Below, in pieces: positions 9,997 to 20,315 of a DNA stretch of 64,000 nucleotides. The translations under genes were made by a program, and so were the position numbers. Numbering within the stretch: the stretch's first letter is position 1; every line of letters begins with the position of its first letter. The notes under the pieces are model-generated. The model was not told the DNA's origin. It ran no database searches and saw only the letters and a list, made by a program, of their open reading frames with translations. This DNA comes from Paenibacillus methanolicus (GTDB lineage Bacteria > Bacillota > Bacilli > Paenibacillales > Paenibacillaceae), in contig NZ_VNHS01000006.1 in assembly GCF_008124765.1 (NCBI RefSeq), forward strand, positions 124,001 to 188,000, written 5' to 3'.

Positions 9997-11445
9997 TTAC
10001 AATGCATTCGTGGACGCAAACCAAGCTTGAAGGATGAAGACCGCGTCCATGAGCGACGATTGAACCGCCCACAGCTGCTTTTCGTCCTGCCGGCTATCGT
10101 AATTACTAGCCGCGGATGCCGCTTGGGAGAGCGCTTTTTTCAGTTCTTTCATCGCGGTTTGTCCCATCTGATCCGTGAGCGATGCTTCTATGCCGGGTAC
10201 GGCTTTCGCCCATTTCTCGTAGGAGACTCTCCACGCGCCCCCGTCCGCTTCGGCGCCTTCCAACTTGCCCGACGCATATCGATCAAGCTGTTCCAGCAGA
10301 TCGGTTTGCAGCGCGAAGAATGTTTGCGCCGCCTCCGCTTTGCCTTTAAAAGGAAGCTGCGTTAGGGCCGGAACTTCAATCGGCTTGACATACAGCTGTA
10401 GATCCGGCAGCACTGCTTGCAGCGCTTCGGCCTGGCCGCGATCGCCCGACATGCCGGCATAAACGCGGTAATCTTTGCCCGTCGCTACCGCAGCGGCCGC
10501 CAACCCTTTGCCTTTCAGCTCCGATACGGCCGCCTCCATGCCTTCCTTGCCGCTGAATACGCCAAACTGCAGCATCATGTACGTGGCAGACGGCACTTCC
10601 AGCGCGGTCAGCTTGCCAGTCTTGGCGGTTTCTCCCGCAATCCCGCCGCTCGCGTTGCCAGCCGTGCTTCCCGAACCAGCTTTGGATGTCGACGGAGTAT
10701 TCGCCTGCTGATCCGCTGCCGCGTCTCCTAAGCTCGATTGCCCGGTTTGCTGCGTCTGTGACGGCGCCTCCGCAGGCGCGGCCGGCTCGCCGCCCGTGAA
10801 GAGGGACAACGCCATGTAACCGAACAACGCTCCGGTTGCGATCGCTCCGGCTACCGAAGCGAACACTTTCAGCCAAGAGGGACCCTGATTCGAACGATAT
10901 ACGGTTGCCCGCGTCGCCGTGAAGGCGCTGCGCCGCTTCTCGTCCTCCAGTAATAAGCGAGGATCAATGAACGGTCCATCCGGAACCTCTATTACATTCG
11001 AAGCCGCCGGCAATTTATCGTCCGTCTTGTCCGGAATTGCTTCGACAAGATGCTCGTCCTGCTCGTCCTGCTCGTCCCCTAGCTCTATGGTCATCGAGCC
11101 CGCATCGAGTTGATCATGCAGCTCTAATGGCAAATCCGACTCGTTCGAATACGCCGAAGGATGAAGTGGACTCGATTCTGCGTCATACGCTTCGGTCTTC
11201 ATGCTCGGCCGATGAATCGCTCGCTTCGGAGCCGGTTTATCCGCATCTCGGATCAGCTGCTCTAGCGCGGAAGCATCATCTTGAAACGGACTTTTCCATT
11301 CCGCTTGCGGCTGTGTAAACGATATTTCTTCCTGAAAGAACGGCACTACGGTCGGCGGAGGGGTTTCCGTCGGCAGCGGCTGGCGCTGCTGGAGCGCTCC
11401 GTGATCTTTGTCGAATCGGTACGTGATGCGTGCTTTCGTATTCAT
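9997..11445 (-). CDS. SpoIIB-like SPOR-domain protein
   Basis: Large 482-residue protein with a long acidic cytosolic N-terminus, one membrane segment at about 195-217 (VFASVAGAIATGALFGYMAL), a Gly/Ala/Thr-rich linker, and a SPOR-like domain beginning YMMLQFGVFSGKEGMEAAV. SPOR domains bind denuded septal peptidoglycan. In B. subtilis the gene at this place, between folC/comC and maf, is spoIIB, a SPOR protein that helps septal thinning and engulfment. Function is inferred from domain and position; the N-terminal half is not one I recognise. ATG at 11445 follows GGAGAGAGG. A terminator separates it from murC in the genome, so it needs its own promoter, which I could not fix. Confidence 0.75.
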   Translation of the reverse strand: MNTKARITYRFDKDHGALQQRQPLPTETPPPTVVPFFQEEISFTQPQAEWKSPFQDDASALEQLIRDADKPAPKRAIHRPSMKTEAYDAESSPLHPSAYSNESDLPLELHDQLDAGSMTIELGDEQDEQDEHLVEAIPDKTDDKLPAASNVIEVPDGPFIDPRLLLEDEKRRSAFTATRATVYRSNQGPSWLKVFASVAGAIATGALFGYMALSLFTGGEPAAPAEAPSQTQQTGQSSLGDAAADQQANTPSTSKAGSGSTAGNASGGIAGETAKTGKLTALEVPSATYMMLQFGVFSGKEGMEAAVSELKGKGLAAAAVATGKDYRVYAGMSGDRGQAEALQAVLPDLQLYVKPIEVPALTQLPFKGKAEAAQTFFALQTDLLEQLDRYASGKLEGAEADGGAWRVSYEKWAKAVPGIEASLTDQMGQTAMKELKKALSQAASAASNYDSRQDEKQLWAVQSSLMDAVFILQAWFASTNAL

Positions 11446-11604
11446 GTTCCTCTCTCCTTGTCCACGTTCTTCTATTGCTAGAGTATGGGGAATTTAAGAG
11501 ATTTAGAACCGTACCGTTCGTCCTTCGCCCGTATGCTAAAATCGTGCCGCATACCTTATAACGAGGGACGCGCTTGTTTCGTTTTGCAAGAACGTCTTCG
11601 CGCG

Positions 11605-11645
11605 CAAAAAAACCGGTCCGTCCGCCTAAGCGAACTGAACCGGTT
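11605..11645 (-). terminator. Intrinsic terminator after murC
   Basis: Outer stem AACCGGT (11645-11639) with ACCGGTT (11617-11611), followed on the minus strand by seven T. It starts five bases after the murC stop. Confidence 0.88.
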
Positions 11646-11649
11646 TTCA

Positions 11650-13053
11650 TTATGCGCCGTATTGGGCGCGAAGCTGTTTGGCTAAGCCATCGGCTGCTTT
11701 CCAGATATCCCCGGCCCCCATCGTAATGACGAGATCGCCCGGCTTAATCCGTTCCGCAAGCACGCGCTGAACTTCTTCCTTGGTCGGGATGTACGACGTA
11801 TTCGCATTGCTGTTCTTCAAAATCAGCTCAACGAGCTTCTGCGAGGTCACGCCTTCGATCTGCTTCTCGCCCGCCGGCGAGTATATATCGGTGATGATGA
11901 CCTCGTCCGCCTCCGGAAACGCGCGGCTGAATTGCTCCAGCAGGAAATACGTGCGCGTATAGCGCTGTGGTTGGAATACGGCGATAATCCGTTTACCCGT
12001 CGCCTTGGCTGCGCTGATCGTCGCTTGGATTTCCGTCGGATGGTGCGCGTAGTCGTCGATGACGAGGATATCGTTCACTTCGCCAAGCACCTGGAACCTG
12101 CGCTTCGCCCCGCGGAACTCCACGATCGCCTCCGCGATCTGAGCGAACGGCACGCCCGCTTCCAGACAGGTAATGATGGTTGCCATGGCGTTATACACGT
12201 TATGGCGTCCGGGGACAGATAGACGAATGGTACCTAGCAATTCGCCGTTATGGCTCATGTCGAAGGACACCTTCCGGTCGCCTAGCGTCAAATTGGATGC
12301 CGTATACAGCGCGTCCGTCCGGTCGATCGCGTAAGTAAGCAGTCCGCTCTTGCCAAGCGTCCCGCTCTCGAATTGAGGAAGCAGTTCCTGGATCGTCTCG
12401 TCATCCAGACAGACGATCGCCTGGCCATCCGGCTTCACTTGAGTTAGGAACTGAACATAAGCCGCCTTCAACTTGCCGAAATCGCCGTCGTAATTCTCCA
12501 GGTGATCCGGCTCGATGTTCGTCACGATCGCGACCGCGGGATGATATTGAAGGAAAGAACCGTCGCTCTCATCCGCTTCCGCGACCACATAATCGCCTTT
12601 GCCCGCCTTTGCGTTCGTGCCGACGTTGACGATTTCACCGCCGATGATATAGGTAGGGTCCAATTTGCAGTTCTCCATCACGAGCGCGATCATGGAAGAC
12701 GTCGTCGTCTTGCCGTGCGCGCCGGCGACCGCCACTCCTTTGCCGTTGTTCATCAGCCTGGCCAGCATTTGCGCCCGGTGAAGAATCGGAATGTTCAGGT
12801 CTTCCGCCGCTTTGCGTTCCACGTTGTCGCGCGAGAGGGCGGTCGAATAGACGACCAGATCCGCGCCTTTCACATGCTCCGCTTCATGACCGATATAAAT
12901 GCTCGCGCCCTTGGCTGCCAGCTTCTCCGTTAGTTCCGCTCTCGCTACGTCGGAGCCGGTAACCTTGTACCCCATTTCCAGCATGACCCGCGCGATGGCG
13001 CTCATGCCGTAACCGCCGATACCGATGAAATGTACGTGTTCTGCCGTATTCAA
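11650..13053 (-). CDS. murC: MurC, UDP-N-acetylmuramate--L-alanine ligase
   Basis: Cytosolic ATP-dependent ligase adding L-Ala to UDP-MurNAc, the first step of the peptide stem. Conserved pieces are the N-terminal [19 protein letters not shown], the P-loop [11 protein letters not shown], and the [10 protein letters not shown] signature of the C-terminal domain. The frame can be extended to 13110, but that overlaps folC. I chose TTG at 13053, eight bases after the folC stop and behind AAAGGTTGGTGA, which puts the start directly before the family's first strand and gives 467 residues. In B. subtilis murC is not in this block. Confidence 0.93.
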   Translation of the reverse strand: MNTAEHVHFIGIGGYGMSAIARVMLEMGYKVTGSDVARAELTEKLAAKGASIYIGHEAEHVKGADLVVYSTALSRDNVERKAAEDLNIPILHRAQMLARLMNNGKGVAVAGAHGKTTTSSMIALVMENCKLDPTYIIGGEIVNVGTNAKAGKGDYVVAEADESDGSFLQYHPAVAIVTNIEPDHLENYDGDFGKLKAAYVQFLTQVKPDGQAIVCLDDETIQELLPQFESGTLGKSGLLTYAIDRTDALYTASNLTLGDRKVSFDMSHNGELLGTIRLSVPGRHNVYNAMATIITCLEAGVPFAQIAEAIVEFRGAKRRFQVLGEVNDILVIDDYAHHPTEIQATISAAKATGKRIIAVFQPQRYTRTYFLLEQFSRAFPEADEVIITDIYSPAGEKQIEGVTSQKLVELILKNSNANTSYIPTKEEVQRVLAERIKPGDLVITMGAGDIWKAADGLAKQLRAQYGA

Positions 13054-13060
13054 AGACGGT

Positions 13061-14437
13061 TCACCAACCTTTTTCAGATTCCATATTGTAGAGCAGCCGG
13101 GAACGGACATCGGCTATCAGGTAAAGCGTTCCGGTGACCACCGCGAGGTCGGAATCGCCCGTCACGGATTGAAGCCGTTCCAGCGCGGCCTTCCAGTCCG
13201 GTTCGATGATCAGTTCGAACGTATAACCGTTCTCTTCCTTCAACCGCTGCGCGAGCTCAGCCAGCTCCTGTGCAGGCATCGCTTTGCGAAAATCAGGCTC
13301 GGTCACGACAAGCGTATCCACTAGAGGTAGTATATGCCGCAAGGTGTCACGATGATTCTTATTTGCCATCATGCCCATCATCAAATGCAGCCGATCATTC
13401 GCATATCCGCTCTTAAGCGCGTCCCCCAGCGCTTCGGCCCCCTCCGGATTATGCGCGCCGTCCAGCAGCAGTCTCGGCGATTGCTGCACGAGCTCGAGCC
13501 TTCCCGGCCACGCCGCCTTATGGAGACCTTCCCGCAAGTCCTCGTCCTCCACGATCAGCGCATAGTACTGACGTAGCACTTCCAGCGCCATGACGGCGAC
13601 CGCCGCGTTCGTCCGCTGATGCGCGCCCCGCAGCGTAATCGCCAGCTGGTCGATCGCGCGGAACGGGCCTTCGAACCGGAACGACTGCTCGTCGTCCGCC
13701 GCATGCCCGTTACGCTCATGGAACTGTTCGCCAAGCAGATAAAGCGTGCTGTTGCGGGCCTTGACCGTCTCTCGGACGACTTCAACCGCTTCCGGTTGAC
13801 CGACGGCCGAGATAACCGGCACGCCAGGCTTGATTATACCCGCCTTCTCCCGCGCAACATCCGTTAACGTGTCGCCAAGAATATCCATATGGTCATGGCC
13901 GACGTTCGTGATGACGGATACGACCGGCACGACGATATTCGTCACGTCGAGTCTTCCGCCAAGTCCCGTCTCCCAGACGATGTAATCCGGATAGGCGACG
14001 GTACCGTAATACAGAATCGCGAGCGCCGTCGCCACCTCGAACATCGAGGGCGAACCCAGTTCGGTCGCGGCGATCGCTTCCACCTGCGGTTTCAGCTTAT
14101 TGGCCAGCTCCAGCAGCGTCTCTTCCGGAATATCGACGCCGTTATATTGGAATCGGTTCGTGAACTTCGTGATATAAGGAGACGTGAACGTCCCCACGTC
14201 GTACCCGCTTTGCCGCAGGACGCTTGTTAAATACGAGCAAACCGATCCTTTGCCGTTCGTGCCCGCGACATGTATGAATTTAAGCCGCCGATGCGGGTTG
14301 CCGAACGCGTCCATCATGCGTTCGATGCGCTCCAGCCCTGGACGGATCCCGAACGCCACCAATCCTTCGATCCAGTCCCGAGCCTCCTCATAGGAGGCGA
14401 GTGCTCCTTCGGCGAATTGCATCTCTTGATTACTCAT
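13061..14437 (-). CDS. folC: FolC, folylpolyglutamate/dihydrofolate synthase
   Basis: Bifunctional folate enzyme: adds glutamate to dihydropteroate or extends the polyglutamate tail. The P-loop [12 protein letters not shown] lies at about residues 59-70, followed by [12 protein letters not shown] and the [13 protein letters not shown] motif of the C-terminal domain. At 458 residues it is of usual length. ATG at 14437 is preceded by AAGGAT. Its stop lies within the ribosome site of murC, and valS ends 55 bases upstream; valS-folC is the B. subtilis order as well. Confidence 0.93.
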   Translation of the reverse strand: MSNQEMQFAEGALASYEEARDWIEGLVAFGIRPGLERIERMMDAFGNPHRRLKFIHVAGTNGKGSVCSYLTSVLRQSGYDVGTFTSPYITKFTNRFQYNGVDIPEETLLELANKLKPQVEAIAATELGSPSMFEVATALAILYYGTVAYPDYIVWETGLGGRLDVTNIVVPVVSVITNVGHDHMDILGDTLTDVAREKAGIIKPGVPVISAVGQPEAVEVVRETVKARNSTLYLLGEQFHERNGHAADDEQSFRFEGPFRAIDQLAITLRGAHQRTNAAVAVMALEVLRQYYALIVEDEDLREGLHKAAWPGRLELVQQSPRLLLDGAHNPEGAEALGDALKSGYANDRLHLMMGMMANKNHRDTLRHILPLVDTLVVTEPDFRKAMPAQELAELAQRLKEENGYTFELIIEPDWKAALERLQSVTGDSDLAVVTGTLYLIADVRSRLLYNMESEKGW

Positions 14438-14492
14438 CGCTTATCCTTCTTCCTGCTCTCGATTCGAACGTCGGGCGTCTGACGGTGCGCGC

Positions 14493-17153
14493 TTACGCGC
14501 GCAGTTCATCCAGACGCGCCTGGACGACGCCGCGCTTCTCCGCGTAATCGGCCATCTTCGCCTTCTCTTCTTCGATGACTTTAGCCGGCGCCTTCGCCAC
14601 GAAGCCTTCGTTGGCGAGCTTCTTCTCGACGCGCTCGACTTCGGCGTTCAGCGACTGGATTTCTTTCTCCAGACGGGCGATTTCCTGCGAAATATCGATC
14701 AGACCCGCAAGCGGGAAGTACAGCTCCGCGCCCGTGACGACCGCGGTCATCGCTTTATCCGGCGCGCTTAAGGCAAGATCGATCGCCAGTTTCGACGTGC
14801 CGCAGAAACGGCCGACGAATTCTTCGTTCCTTCCGAGAATCGCGGCTTCCGCCTCGCTCTTCGGCTTGATCATCAGCTCGATCTTCTTGCTCATCGGCAC
14901 GTTCACTTCGGCGCGAATGTTGCGTACGGCGCGGATCAGCTCCATCAGCAGCTCCATCTCCCGAACGGCTTCCGGCGCTTCCAGCGCTTCGTCGTACGTC
15001 GGCCAAGCAGCGACCGTAATCGATTCGCCTTCATGCGGCAGATGCTGCCAGATTTCCTCGGAGATGAACGGCATGAACGGATGGATGAGGCGTTGCGTGC
15101 GGTCCAATACATAAGCCAGCACCGATTGCGTCGCGCGTCTGGCCTCTTCGTCGGCGCCGTATAGATTCAGCTTCGCGAACTCGATATACCAGTCGCACAG
15201 ATCATCCCAAATGAAATTGTACAGCTGGCGGCCCGTCTCGCCGAATTCGTAGCTATCGATCAGGCGAGTCACTTCGCGGGACGTCTCGTTCAGACGATGC
15301 AAAATCCATTTGTCCGCCGTGCCGAGCTTCACGGTAATGTCGATGTCGGCTGCCGCCACGCCTTCCAAGTTCATCAGCGCGAAGCGAGACGCGTTCCAAA
15401 TCTTGTTCGCGAAGTTGCGAGCCTGCTCGACCCGCTCCCAGCGGAAGCGCAGATCTTGACCCGGCGTGCTGCCGGTCGCCAGCATAAAGCGCATTGCATC
15501 CGCGCCATATTTCTCGATAACGTCGAACGGATCGACGCCGTTGCCGAGCGATTTAGACATTTTGCGGCCTTGCTCGTCGCGAACGAGACCGTGAATCAAG
15601 ACGTCCTTAAACGGCATTTCGCCGGTAAATTCGAGTCCTTGGAATATCATGCGAGACACCCAGAACGGGATGATGTCGTAACCCGTCACGAGCACCGACG
15701 TCGGATAGTAACGCTTCAAATCCGCGGTTAGTTCCGGCCAGCCGAGCGTGGAGAACGGCCACAGCGCCGAGCTGAACCACGTATCCAGCACGTCTTCGTC
15801 CTGACGCAGATTCGAACCGCCGCATTTGCCGCAGACCGTCAAATCTTCGCGGGACACATGCATTTCGCCGCAGGAGTCGCAGTACCATGCCGGGATCCGA
15901 TGTCCCCACCACAGCTGACGGGAGATACACCAGTCCCGCACGTTCTCCATCCACTGCAGGTAACTGCGTCCGAAACGATCCGGCACGAAGTTCGCGCCTT
16001 TGTCCGTACGCTGCGCTTCAATGGCCCGATCCGCGAGCGGCTTCATCGCGACGAACCACTGCGTGGACAAGTACGGCTCGACAACGGCGCCGCTGCGCTC
16101 GCTGTGACCCACCTGATGCACATGCTCCTCGATCTTGGTACAGACCCCCTGCGCCTTTAGATCAGCCACGATTTGCTTGCGGCAATCGGCCCGGTCCATG
16201 CCGTTGTACGGCCCTGCTTCATCGTTCATAATGCCACTCTCGTCCATGACGACGATCTGCGGAAGGTGATGACGCAGTCCAACCTCGAAGTCGTTCGGGT
16301 CATGAGCCGGCGTGATCTTGACCGCGCCCGAGCCGAAATCCTTCTCGACATATTCGTCGCCGATAATCGGAATTTCGCGTCCGACGATCGGCAGCACGAG
16401 CATTTGGCCGATCAAATGCTTGTAGCGCTCATCTTCCGGATGCACCGCTACCGCCGTATCGCCCAGCATCGTCTCCGGACGGGTCGTGGCGACCGTCAGG
16501 TAACCGCCTCCGTCTTTAAGCGGATATTGAAGATGATAGAGGCTGCCGTTCACTTCTTTATATTCAACCTCGATATCCGATAGCGCGGTGCGCGCGGCCG
16601 GATCCCAGTTGATGATTTTCTTGCCGCGGTAGATCAATCCCTTGTCATATAGTTGGACGAATACTTCGCGAACCGCTTTCGACAGCCCTTCGTCGAGCGT
16701 GAAACGCTCGCGGGAATAGTCCAGCGAGAATCCCATCTTCGCCCATTGCGCATGGATCTTGTCGTTGTATAGTTCCTTCCACTCCCAGACGCGTTCCAGG
16801 AACTTCTCGCGGCCCAGATCGTAACGGGACACGCCGTCCTCCCGCAGCTTCTGCTCCACCTTCGTCTGCGTGGCGATGCCCGCGTGGTCGCTGCCTGGCA
16901 GCCAGAGCGCGTCATAACCCTGCATGCGCTTCGTTCGGATCAAAATATCCTGCAGCGTGCAGTCCAGCGCGTGGCCGATATGCAGCATCCCGGTTACGTT
17001 CGGCGGCGGTATGACGATCGTGTACGCCGGCGCGTCCGGTCTTTTGCCCGCTTCGAAGAAATTACCCTTCATCCAAAAATCGTACCACTTCGCTTCGGCC
17101 GACTTCGGATCATAGGTCGTCGGCATCGATGTGCCCGTTGCTTTGTCAGACAT
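14493..17153 (-). CDS. valS: Valyl-tRNA synthetase
   Basis: Class I aminoacyl-tRNA synthetase charging tRNA-Val, with editing of mischarged Thr. The HIGH motif is in [10 protein letters not shown] near residue 59, and KMSKS appears as [14 protein letters not shown]. The zinc-like CxxC pairs ([16 protein letters not shown]), the anticodon-binding helical domain and the C-terminal coiled coil ([21 protein letters not shown]) are all present in 886 residues. ATG at 17153 follows GGAGG. Expression is controlled by the T-box leader directly upstream, so valine starvation should raise transcription through valS and on into folC and murC. Confidence 0.97.
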   Translation of the reverse strand: MSDKATGTSMPTTYDPKSAEAKWYDFWMKGNFFEAGKRPDAPAYTIVIPPPNVTGMLHIGHALDCTLQDILIRTKRMQGYDALWLPGSDHAGIATQTKVEQKLREDGVSRYDLGREKFLERVWEWKELYNDKIHAQWAKMGFSLDYSRERFTLDEGLSKAVREVFVQLYDKGLIYRGKKIINWDPAARTALSDIEVEYKEVNGSLYHLQYPLKDGGGYLTVATTRPETMLGDTAVAVHPEDERYKHLIGQMLVLPIVGREIPIIGDEYVEKDFGSGAVKITPAHDPNDFEVGLRHHLPQIVVMDESGIMNDEAGPYNGMDRADCRKQIVADLKAQGVCTKIEEHVHQVGHSERSGAVVEPYLSTQWFVAMKPLADRAIEAQRTDKGANFVPDRFGRSYLQWMENVRDWCISRQLWWGHRIPAWYCDSCGEMHVSREDLTVCGKCGGSNLRQDEDVLDTWFSSALWPFSTLGWPELTADLKRYYPTSVLVTGYDIIPFWVSRMIFQGLEFTGEMPFKDVLIHGLVRDEQGRKMSKSLGNGVDPFDVIEKYGADAMRFMLATGSTPGQDLRFRWERVEQARNFANKIWNASRFALMNLEGVAAADIDITVKLGTADKWILHRLNETSREVTRLIDSYEFGETGRQLYNFIWDDLCDWYIEFAKLNLYGADEEARRATQSVLAYVLDRTQRLIHPFMPFISEEIWQHLPHEGESITVAAWPTYDEALEAPEAVREMELLMELIRAVRNIRAEVNVPMSKKIELMIKPKSEAEAAILGRNEEFVGRFCGTSKLAIDLALSAPDKAMTAVVTGAELYFPLAGLIDISQEIARLEKEIQSLNAEVERVEKKLANEGFVAKAPAKVIEEEKAKMADYAEKRGVVQARLDELRA

Positions 17154-17199
17154 AAGATTCTACCTCCAGTAGTGTTGCAATGCGTCCAGCTTATCGATC

Positions 17200-17511
17200 T
17201 AGCCGCCCTTGCCGAAAATAAAATAAACCTTCCGTCCTTGTTGCAAAGGACGAAAGGTTTTGCTTCCGCGGTACCACCTTTGTTTCGCGCGCGGTATCAT
17301 ACTCCCGCTCGCGACACTTCATGCAGATAACGGCTGCGTCCGGCCCAAACTAACCAGAACCTTGCGGCTCAACTCTCATAAGGGCAACTCCGGGGCGACC
17401 TGTAACATCAAGCCTCTTGCAGAACCTCGCAGCGACTAACGGTTCCGCTCTCTGGAAGTGTTGCTGTCACTCTTCCCCTTCAACGTCTTTAGAAGAAAGT
17501 ATTTCCGTATA
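17200..17511 (-). promoter_or_regulatory. Valine T-box leader of valS
   Basis: The T-box antiterminator sequence AAGGTGGTACCGCGG is at 17280-17266. It is followed by a terminator hairpin AACCTTTCGTCC / GGACGGAAGGTT (17260-17226) and a T-rich tail. In Stem I a 4-bp GGGG/CCCC helix and a 6-bp GTGACA/TGTTAC helix flank an internal loop whose 3' side contains GTC at 17399-17397, a valine codon that should pair with uncharged tRNA-Val. This agrees with the gene controlled. Confidence 0.93.
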
Positions 17512-17517
17512 CCCTTT

Positions 17518-17547
17518 ATCATACACGTTTTTAAATCCAACAGTCAA
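17518..17547 (-). promoter_or_regulatory. Sigma-A promoter of the valS leader
   Basis: TTGACT (17547-17542), 18 bases, TATGAT (17523-17518). It places the transcript start near 17511, just before Stem I of the T-box. Confidence 0.7.
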
Positions 17548-17587
17548 CCCGGGCAGAAGTCTTCCGGCCACCGTCAATCTCCGAAAC

Positions 17588-17700
17588 AAGGCAAAACGGC
17601 TATCGCCGTCTTTTGAGGCGAGGCGAGGTGAGTTTCGGGAATGCAGCATTCCGCGATGGAGACATAGAGGCCAAAGTATAAGCGTGAAACTTGTCCTTTC
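17588..17700. repeat. Dispersed repeat family A, copy 1
   Basis: Shares two conserved blocks with 41120-41211 in the same orientation. The first is AAGGCAAAACGGC / TATCGCCGTC plus TTTG..GG..GAGGCG. The second is GGAGACATAGAGGCC, then TATA and CGTGAAACTTGTC. The middle differs in length and sequence and here holds a small GGAATG/CATTCC hairpin. The first block contains an inverted repeat ACGGC-TATC-GCCGT. It lies between the spoVID terminator and the valS promoter. I do not recognise a known RNA family. Confidence 0.75.
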
Positions 17701-17709
17701 CTCTATGTA

Positions 17710-17745
17710 TAAAAAACCTTGCAGAAAGCGCCGCTCTCCGCAAGG
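17710..17745 (-). terminator. Intrinsic terminator after spoVID
   Basis: Stem CCTTGC (17745-17740) with GCAAGG (17722-17717), an inner GC-rich part, then six T on the minus strand. Confidence 0.85.
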
Positions 17746-17756
17746 GGTGGTCGATT

Positions 17757-19106
17757 TTATGGAATATAGAGCACTTGGCCCTCGGTTACGCTTTGATCGT
17801 TCAATCGGTTGTAGAGCGCGATTTCGCGTGCTTGCAGCTGATAGCGGTCGGCAATCGAATCCAGCGTATCCTCGCGCTGCACGATGGCCATCCGCACTTT
17901 GCGGAACGAATTCTCATCGTTCGCCCGGTTCAAGAACAAGCTCTTCCACTCGATCTCGTCCGCGGCCGCGCGTCTGGCATCTTCCGCCGCGCGCTTCGCG
18001 ATCAGTTCCGCTGCCGCCCGTGCTTCCTGCTCTCGCTGACTCGAGTGCAAGATCGAGCGGAACCCGATCCCGCTTGCGCCCTCCTGCTGCTCCGTCCCGT
18101 CCTGCAGCGGCTTCGCATTAACCGCCACTCGCAATTCTTTGCGAGTTTGGTCGGCTTCCTCCGCCGCGCGCTCGTATTCTTCGACCGGTTGTCCGCCGGC
18201 TGCCTGAGCTTCGTCCCGCAGCGCTTCCGCCTGCTCGACCTCCTCGGACAGAAATGGCGTGAAGATCGTCTCGGCGGTGCGGCTTTGTTCCTCATCCGGT
18301 TGCTCGTCCTCACTAGCCGCCTGCGCCCGCTCGAATTCCTGTATGGCCGCCTCTTCCCGCTGGCGTTGTTCCCGAGCGTTCCGTTCCGCCTGCGCGGCTT
18401 CGCGCTCCCGTTGCTCGGCAGCTTCCCGCTCGATCTGGGCGATCGCCTCCCTCGCCTGCCGTTCTTCCAGCTCGCGTTGCTGCGCGATCAACGCTTCCTG
18501 TTGACGCCAGAGCTCCTGCTGCCGCTCCTCTTCTTCCGCCGCTGCCCGAAGAGCGGCTTCCTGTGCTTCGCGTTCGGCCGCTTCTTGGGCTGCGACTGCC
18601 CTTAACTGCTCGGCCTGCTGGGAAGCCGACCAATTCTCGTAGTAACTATTATCCGGCTCCGCTTCGCCTTGCTCCTGCAGCGACCGTTCGTGCACGACCG
18701 TAAACGGCTCTTCACGCCACGATTCCGGTTGCTTGGACGGTTCCAGCTCGATCCCGAGCAGCGATAGCACGCCCGTAATATTCAACGTCCGGGCCGAAAG
18801 CAAGTCGACGTCGAAATTATCGATTTCGACCGAAATATCGTCCAGACGGCTCACCCGATTGAGCGGCAGCGTAATCTCGACCGGAATCCAATGCTCGAGC
18901 GTCTGCGCGTCCGCCCTCCCGTTCGCCGAGCGGTATACGCCCGAGAGCAGCAGATGCCCTTTAAGCAGCACCTGTTCACCTTGTTGAATCACTTGTATGC
19001 GCGGCACGAGTTCAATCTCTTCCAACTCGTCGATGCCCAGTACATCATCCGGCAAATGCACGCGCTCGTAGACGTCAAAACGTAGTCCGTTCGTTTGGTT
19101 AGACAA
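17757..19106 (-). CDS. spoVID: SpoVID-like spore coat morphogenetic protein with LysM
   Basis: Scaffold for coat encasement of the forespore. The N-terminal 130 residues (FDVYERVHLPDDVLGIDELE onward) match the SpoVID amino-terminal domain. A long, very charged Glu/Gln/Ala/Arg region, probably coiled coil, covers about residues 165-390. A LysM domain ends the protein (REDTLDSIADRYQLQAREIALYNRL). Length 449. The start is TTG at 19106, nine bases after GGAGG. Position between hemL and valS is that of spoVID in B. subtilis. The coiled region is low-complexity, so only the ends are family-diagnostic. Confidence 0.85.
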   Translation of the reverse strand: MSNQTNGLRFDVYERVHLPDDVLGIDELEEIELVPRIQVIQQGEQVLLKGHLLLSGVYRSANGRADAQTLEHWIPVEITLPLNRVSRLDDISVEIDNFDVDLLSARTLNITGVLSLLGIELEPSKQPESWREEPFTVVHERSLQEQGEAEPDNSYYENWSASQQAEQLRAVAAQEAAEREAQEAALRAAAEEEERQQELWRQQEALIAQQRELEERQAREAIAQIEREAAEQREREAAQAERNAREQRQREEAAIQEFERAQAASEDEQPDEEQSRTAETIFTPFLSEEVEQAEALRDEAQAAGGQPVEEYERAAEEADQTRKELRVAVNAKPLQDGTEQQEGASGIGFRSILHSSQREQEARAAAELIAKRAAEDARRAAADEIEWKSLFLNRANDENSFRKVRMAIVQREDTLDSIADRYQLQAREIALYNRLNDQSVTEGQVLYIP

Positions 19107-19207
19107 GCGTTTCGTCCTCCTTTCCCCTCCTAAACAGCTTGGATACAGCTATCTTCCCTATTCACTATATGGTTAGGAGGAGGCGGGCATGACTACGATT
19201 TTGACGC

Positions 19208-19330
19208 TATAAGAGAGGTTGTTCAAGAAGTCGACAATTGATCGCGAAGCAGATCAAGACGCAGCTCGGCATCGAACCTGTCGTTCAGGCTTGAAGTCCG
19301 GTGAAGGCGACGTATTGAACTTTAACTATA
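19208..19330. repeat. Dispersed repeat family B, copy 1 (MITE-like)
   Basis: Begins TATAAGAGAGGTTGTTCAA and ends TTGAACTTTAACTATA, imperfect inverted ends. The inside is about 90 percent alike to 60195-60290 and includes the hairpin TTGATC-n8-GATCAA. The right end overlaps the stop codon of the pseudouridine synthase gene (TAG at 19328-19326). No open frame of its own. Confidence 0.8.
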
Positions 19331-20294
19331 ACGAGAGCTTGGCCGCAAGCGCGGAGAACCACGGCGGTTCGGGGCACTCGACTCGTACCGGCTCGCCGGT
19401 CAAAGGATGCGGGAACGTAAGCCGAGCGCCGCGAAGCGCCTGATGCCCGATCGCCTCCGTTCGCCCGCCGTACAGCGCGTCTCCCGCAAGCGGATGGCCG
19501 ATATGGCACATATGGACGCGGATCTGATGCGTGCGGCCCGTCTCGAGCCGCAGGCGCAACCTTGCCCATCCGGCATTCTGCCGGACGACTTCATAATGGG
19601 TGCGAGCTTGATCGCCGCCCGGCGACACGCGGCGTCGCGAGCCATGGTGACGATCCTTGCCGATCGGGGCGTCAACGATGCCGGAAGCTTGGCGCGGCCG
19701 GCCTTGCACGATAGCCTCATATTCGCGATCGACCCTTTTCTCTCGCATCGCCGCGTCTAATCTTAGCTGAGCCAGCTCGTTCTTGGCATACAGCACCGGT
19801 CCGGACGTGTCGTCATCAAGGCGATGGATGTGCTTCATCGGCAGCGGATCTTCGCGGAGCAATCCAAGCCGGGCGGCCGCTTCGTCGAGCGTTCCCCGGT
19901 GTCCGGGACCGTTCGGGTGAACCGGCATGCCGGACGGCTTGTCGAAGACGACGCACCAATCGTCTTCATACAGGATCGGCACGGTCGGGAGCGGCTCGGC
20001 GGACGGCAGCTGCGCTAACCGATAAGCCAATTCTTTCCGAATATCGGCCAACTCGAATGCCTTCAGCAGGATGGAAGTCTCCGTGCACTGAATTTCGCCT
20101 ACGGAGAACAGCCGGTTGATCCATTTCTCAGGAAACAAAGCAAGAGCCAGCAGCCGCTGGCGCACGATGTGCGGATGGCTGCCGGCCCGAAGAGAAGGGT
20201 AGCGTTCCGGATCGATCGAGTCGCCCCAAACGTTCAGGGCATCGATGCTCACGGCCAGCCACTCCCCTTGACGCGTAAATATCGCCATGTCCAT
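19326..20294 (-). CDS. RluA-family rRNA/tRNA pseudouridine synthase
   Basis: Converts uridine to pseudouridine in structured RNA. The catalytic motif HRLDDDTSG (Asp in the HRLD context) and downstream TGRTHQIRVHMCHIGHPLAGD are diagnostic of the RluA/RluD class. Length 322. The N-terminal 90 residues are not a clear S4 domain, so the exact target (23S rRNA or tRNA) cannot be named. It sits between spoVID and hemL, 21 bases after hemL. The terminal stop codon lies in repeat copy B1, so the C-terminus may have been altered by that insertion. Confidence 0.9.
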   Translation of the reverse strand: MDMAIFTRQGEWLAVSIDALNVWGDSIDPERYPSLRAGSHPHIVRQRLLALALFPEKWINRLFSVGEIQCTETSILLKAFELADIRKELAYRLAQLPSAEPLPTVPILYEDDWCVVFDKPSGMPVHPNGPGHRGTLDEAAARLGLLREDPLPMKHIHRLDDDTSGPVLYAKNELAQLRLDAAMREKRVDREYEAIVQGRPRQASGIVDAPIGKDRHHGSRRRVSPGGDQARTHYEVVRQNAGWARLRLRLETGRTHQIRVHMCHIGHPLAGDALYGGRTEAIGHQALRGARLTFPHPLTGEPVRVECPEPPWFSALAAKLSL

Positions 20295-20315
20295 GGGTTC
20301 TGCTCTCGCTCCTTG

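Noticed and set aside
17467..17649. Small minus-strand frame across the T-box leader and repeat A copy 1
   Set aside because: The T-box structure and the repeat explain the conservation; there is no ribosome site and no independent coding sign.
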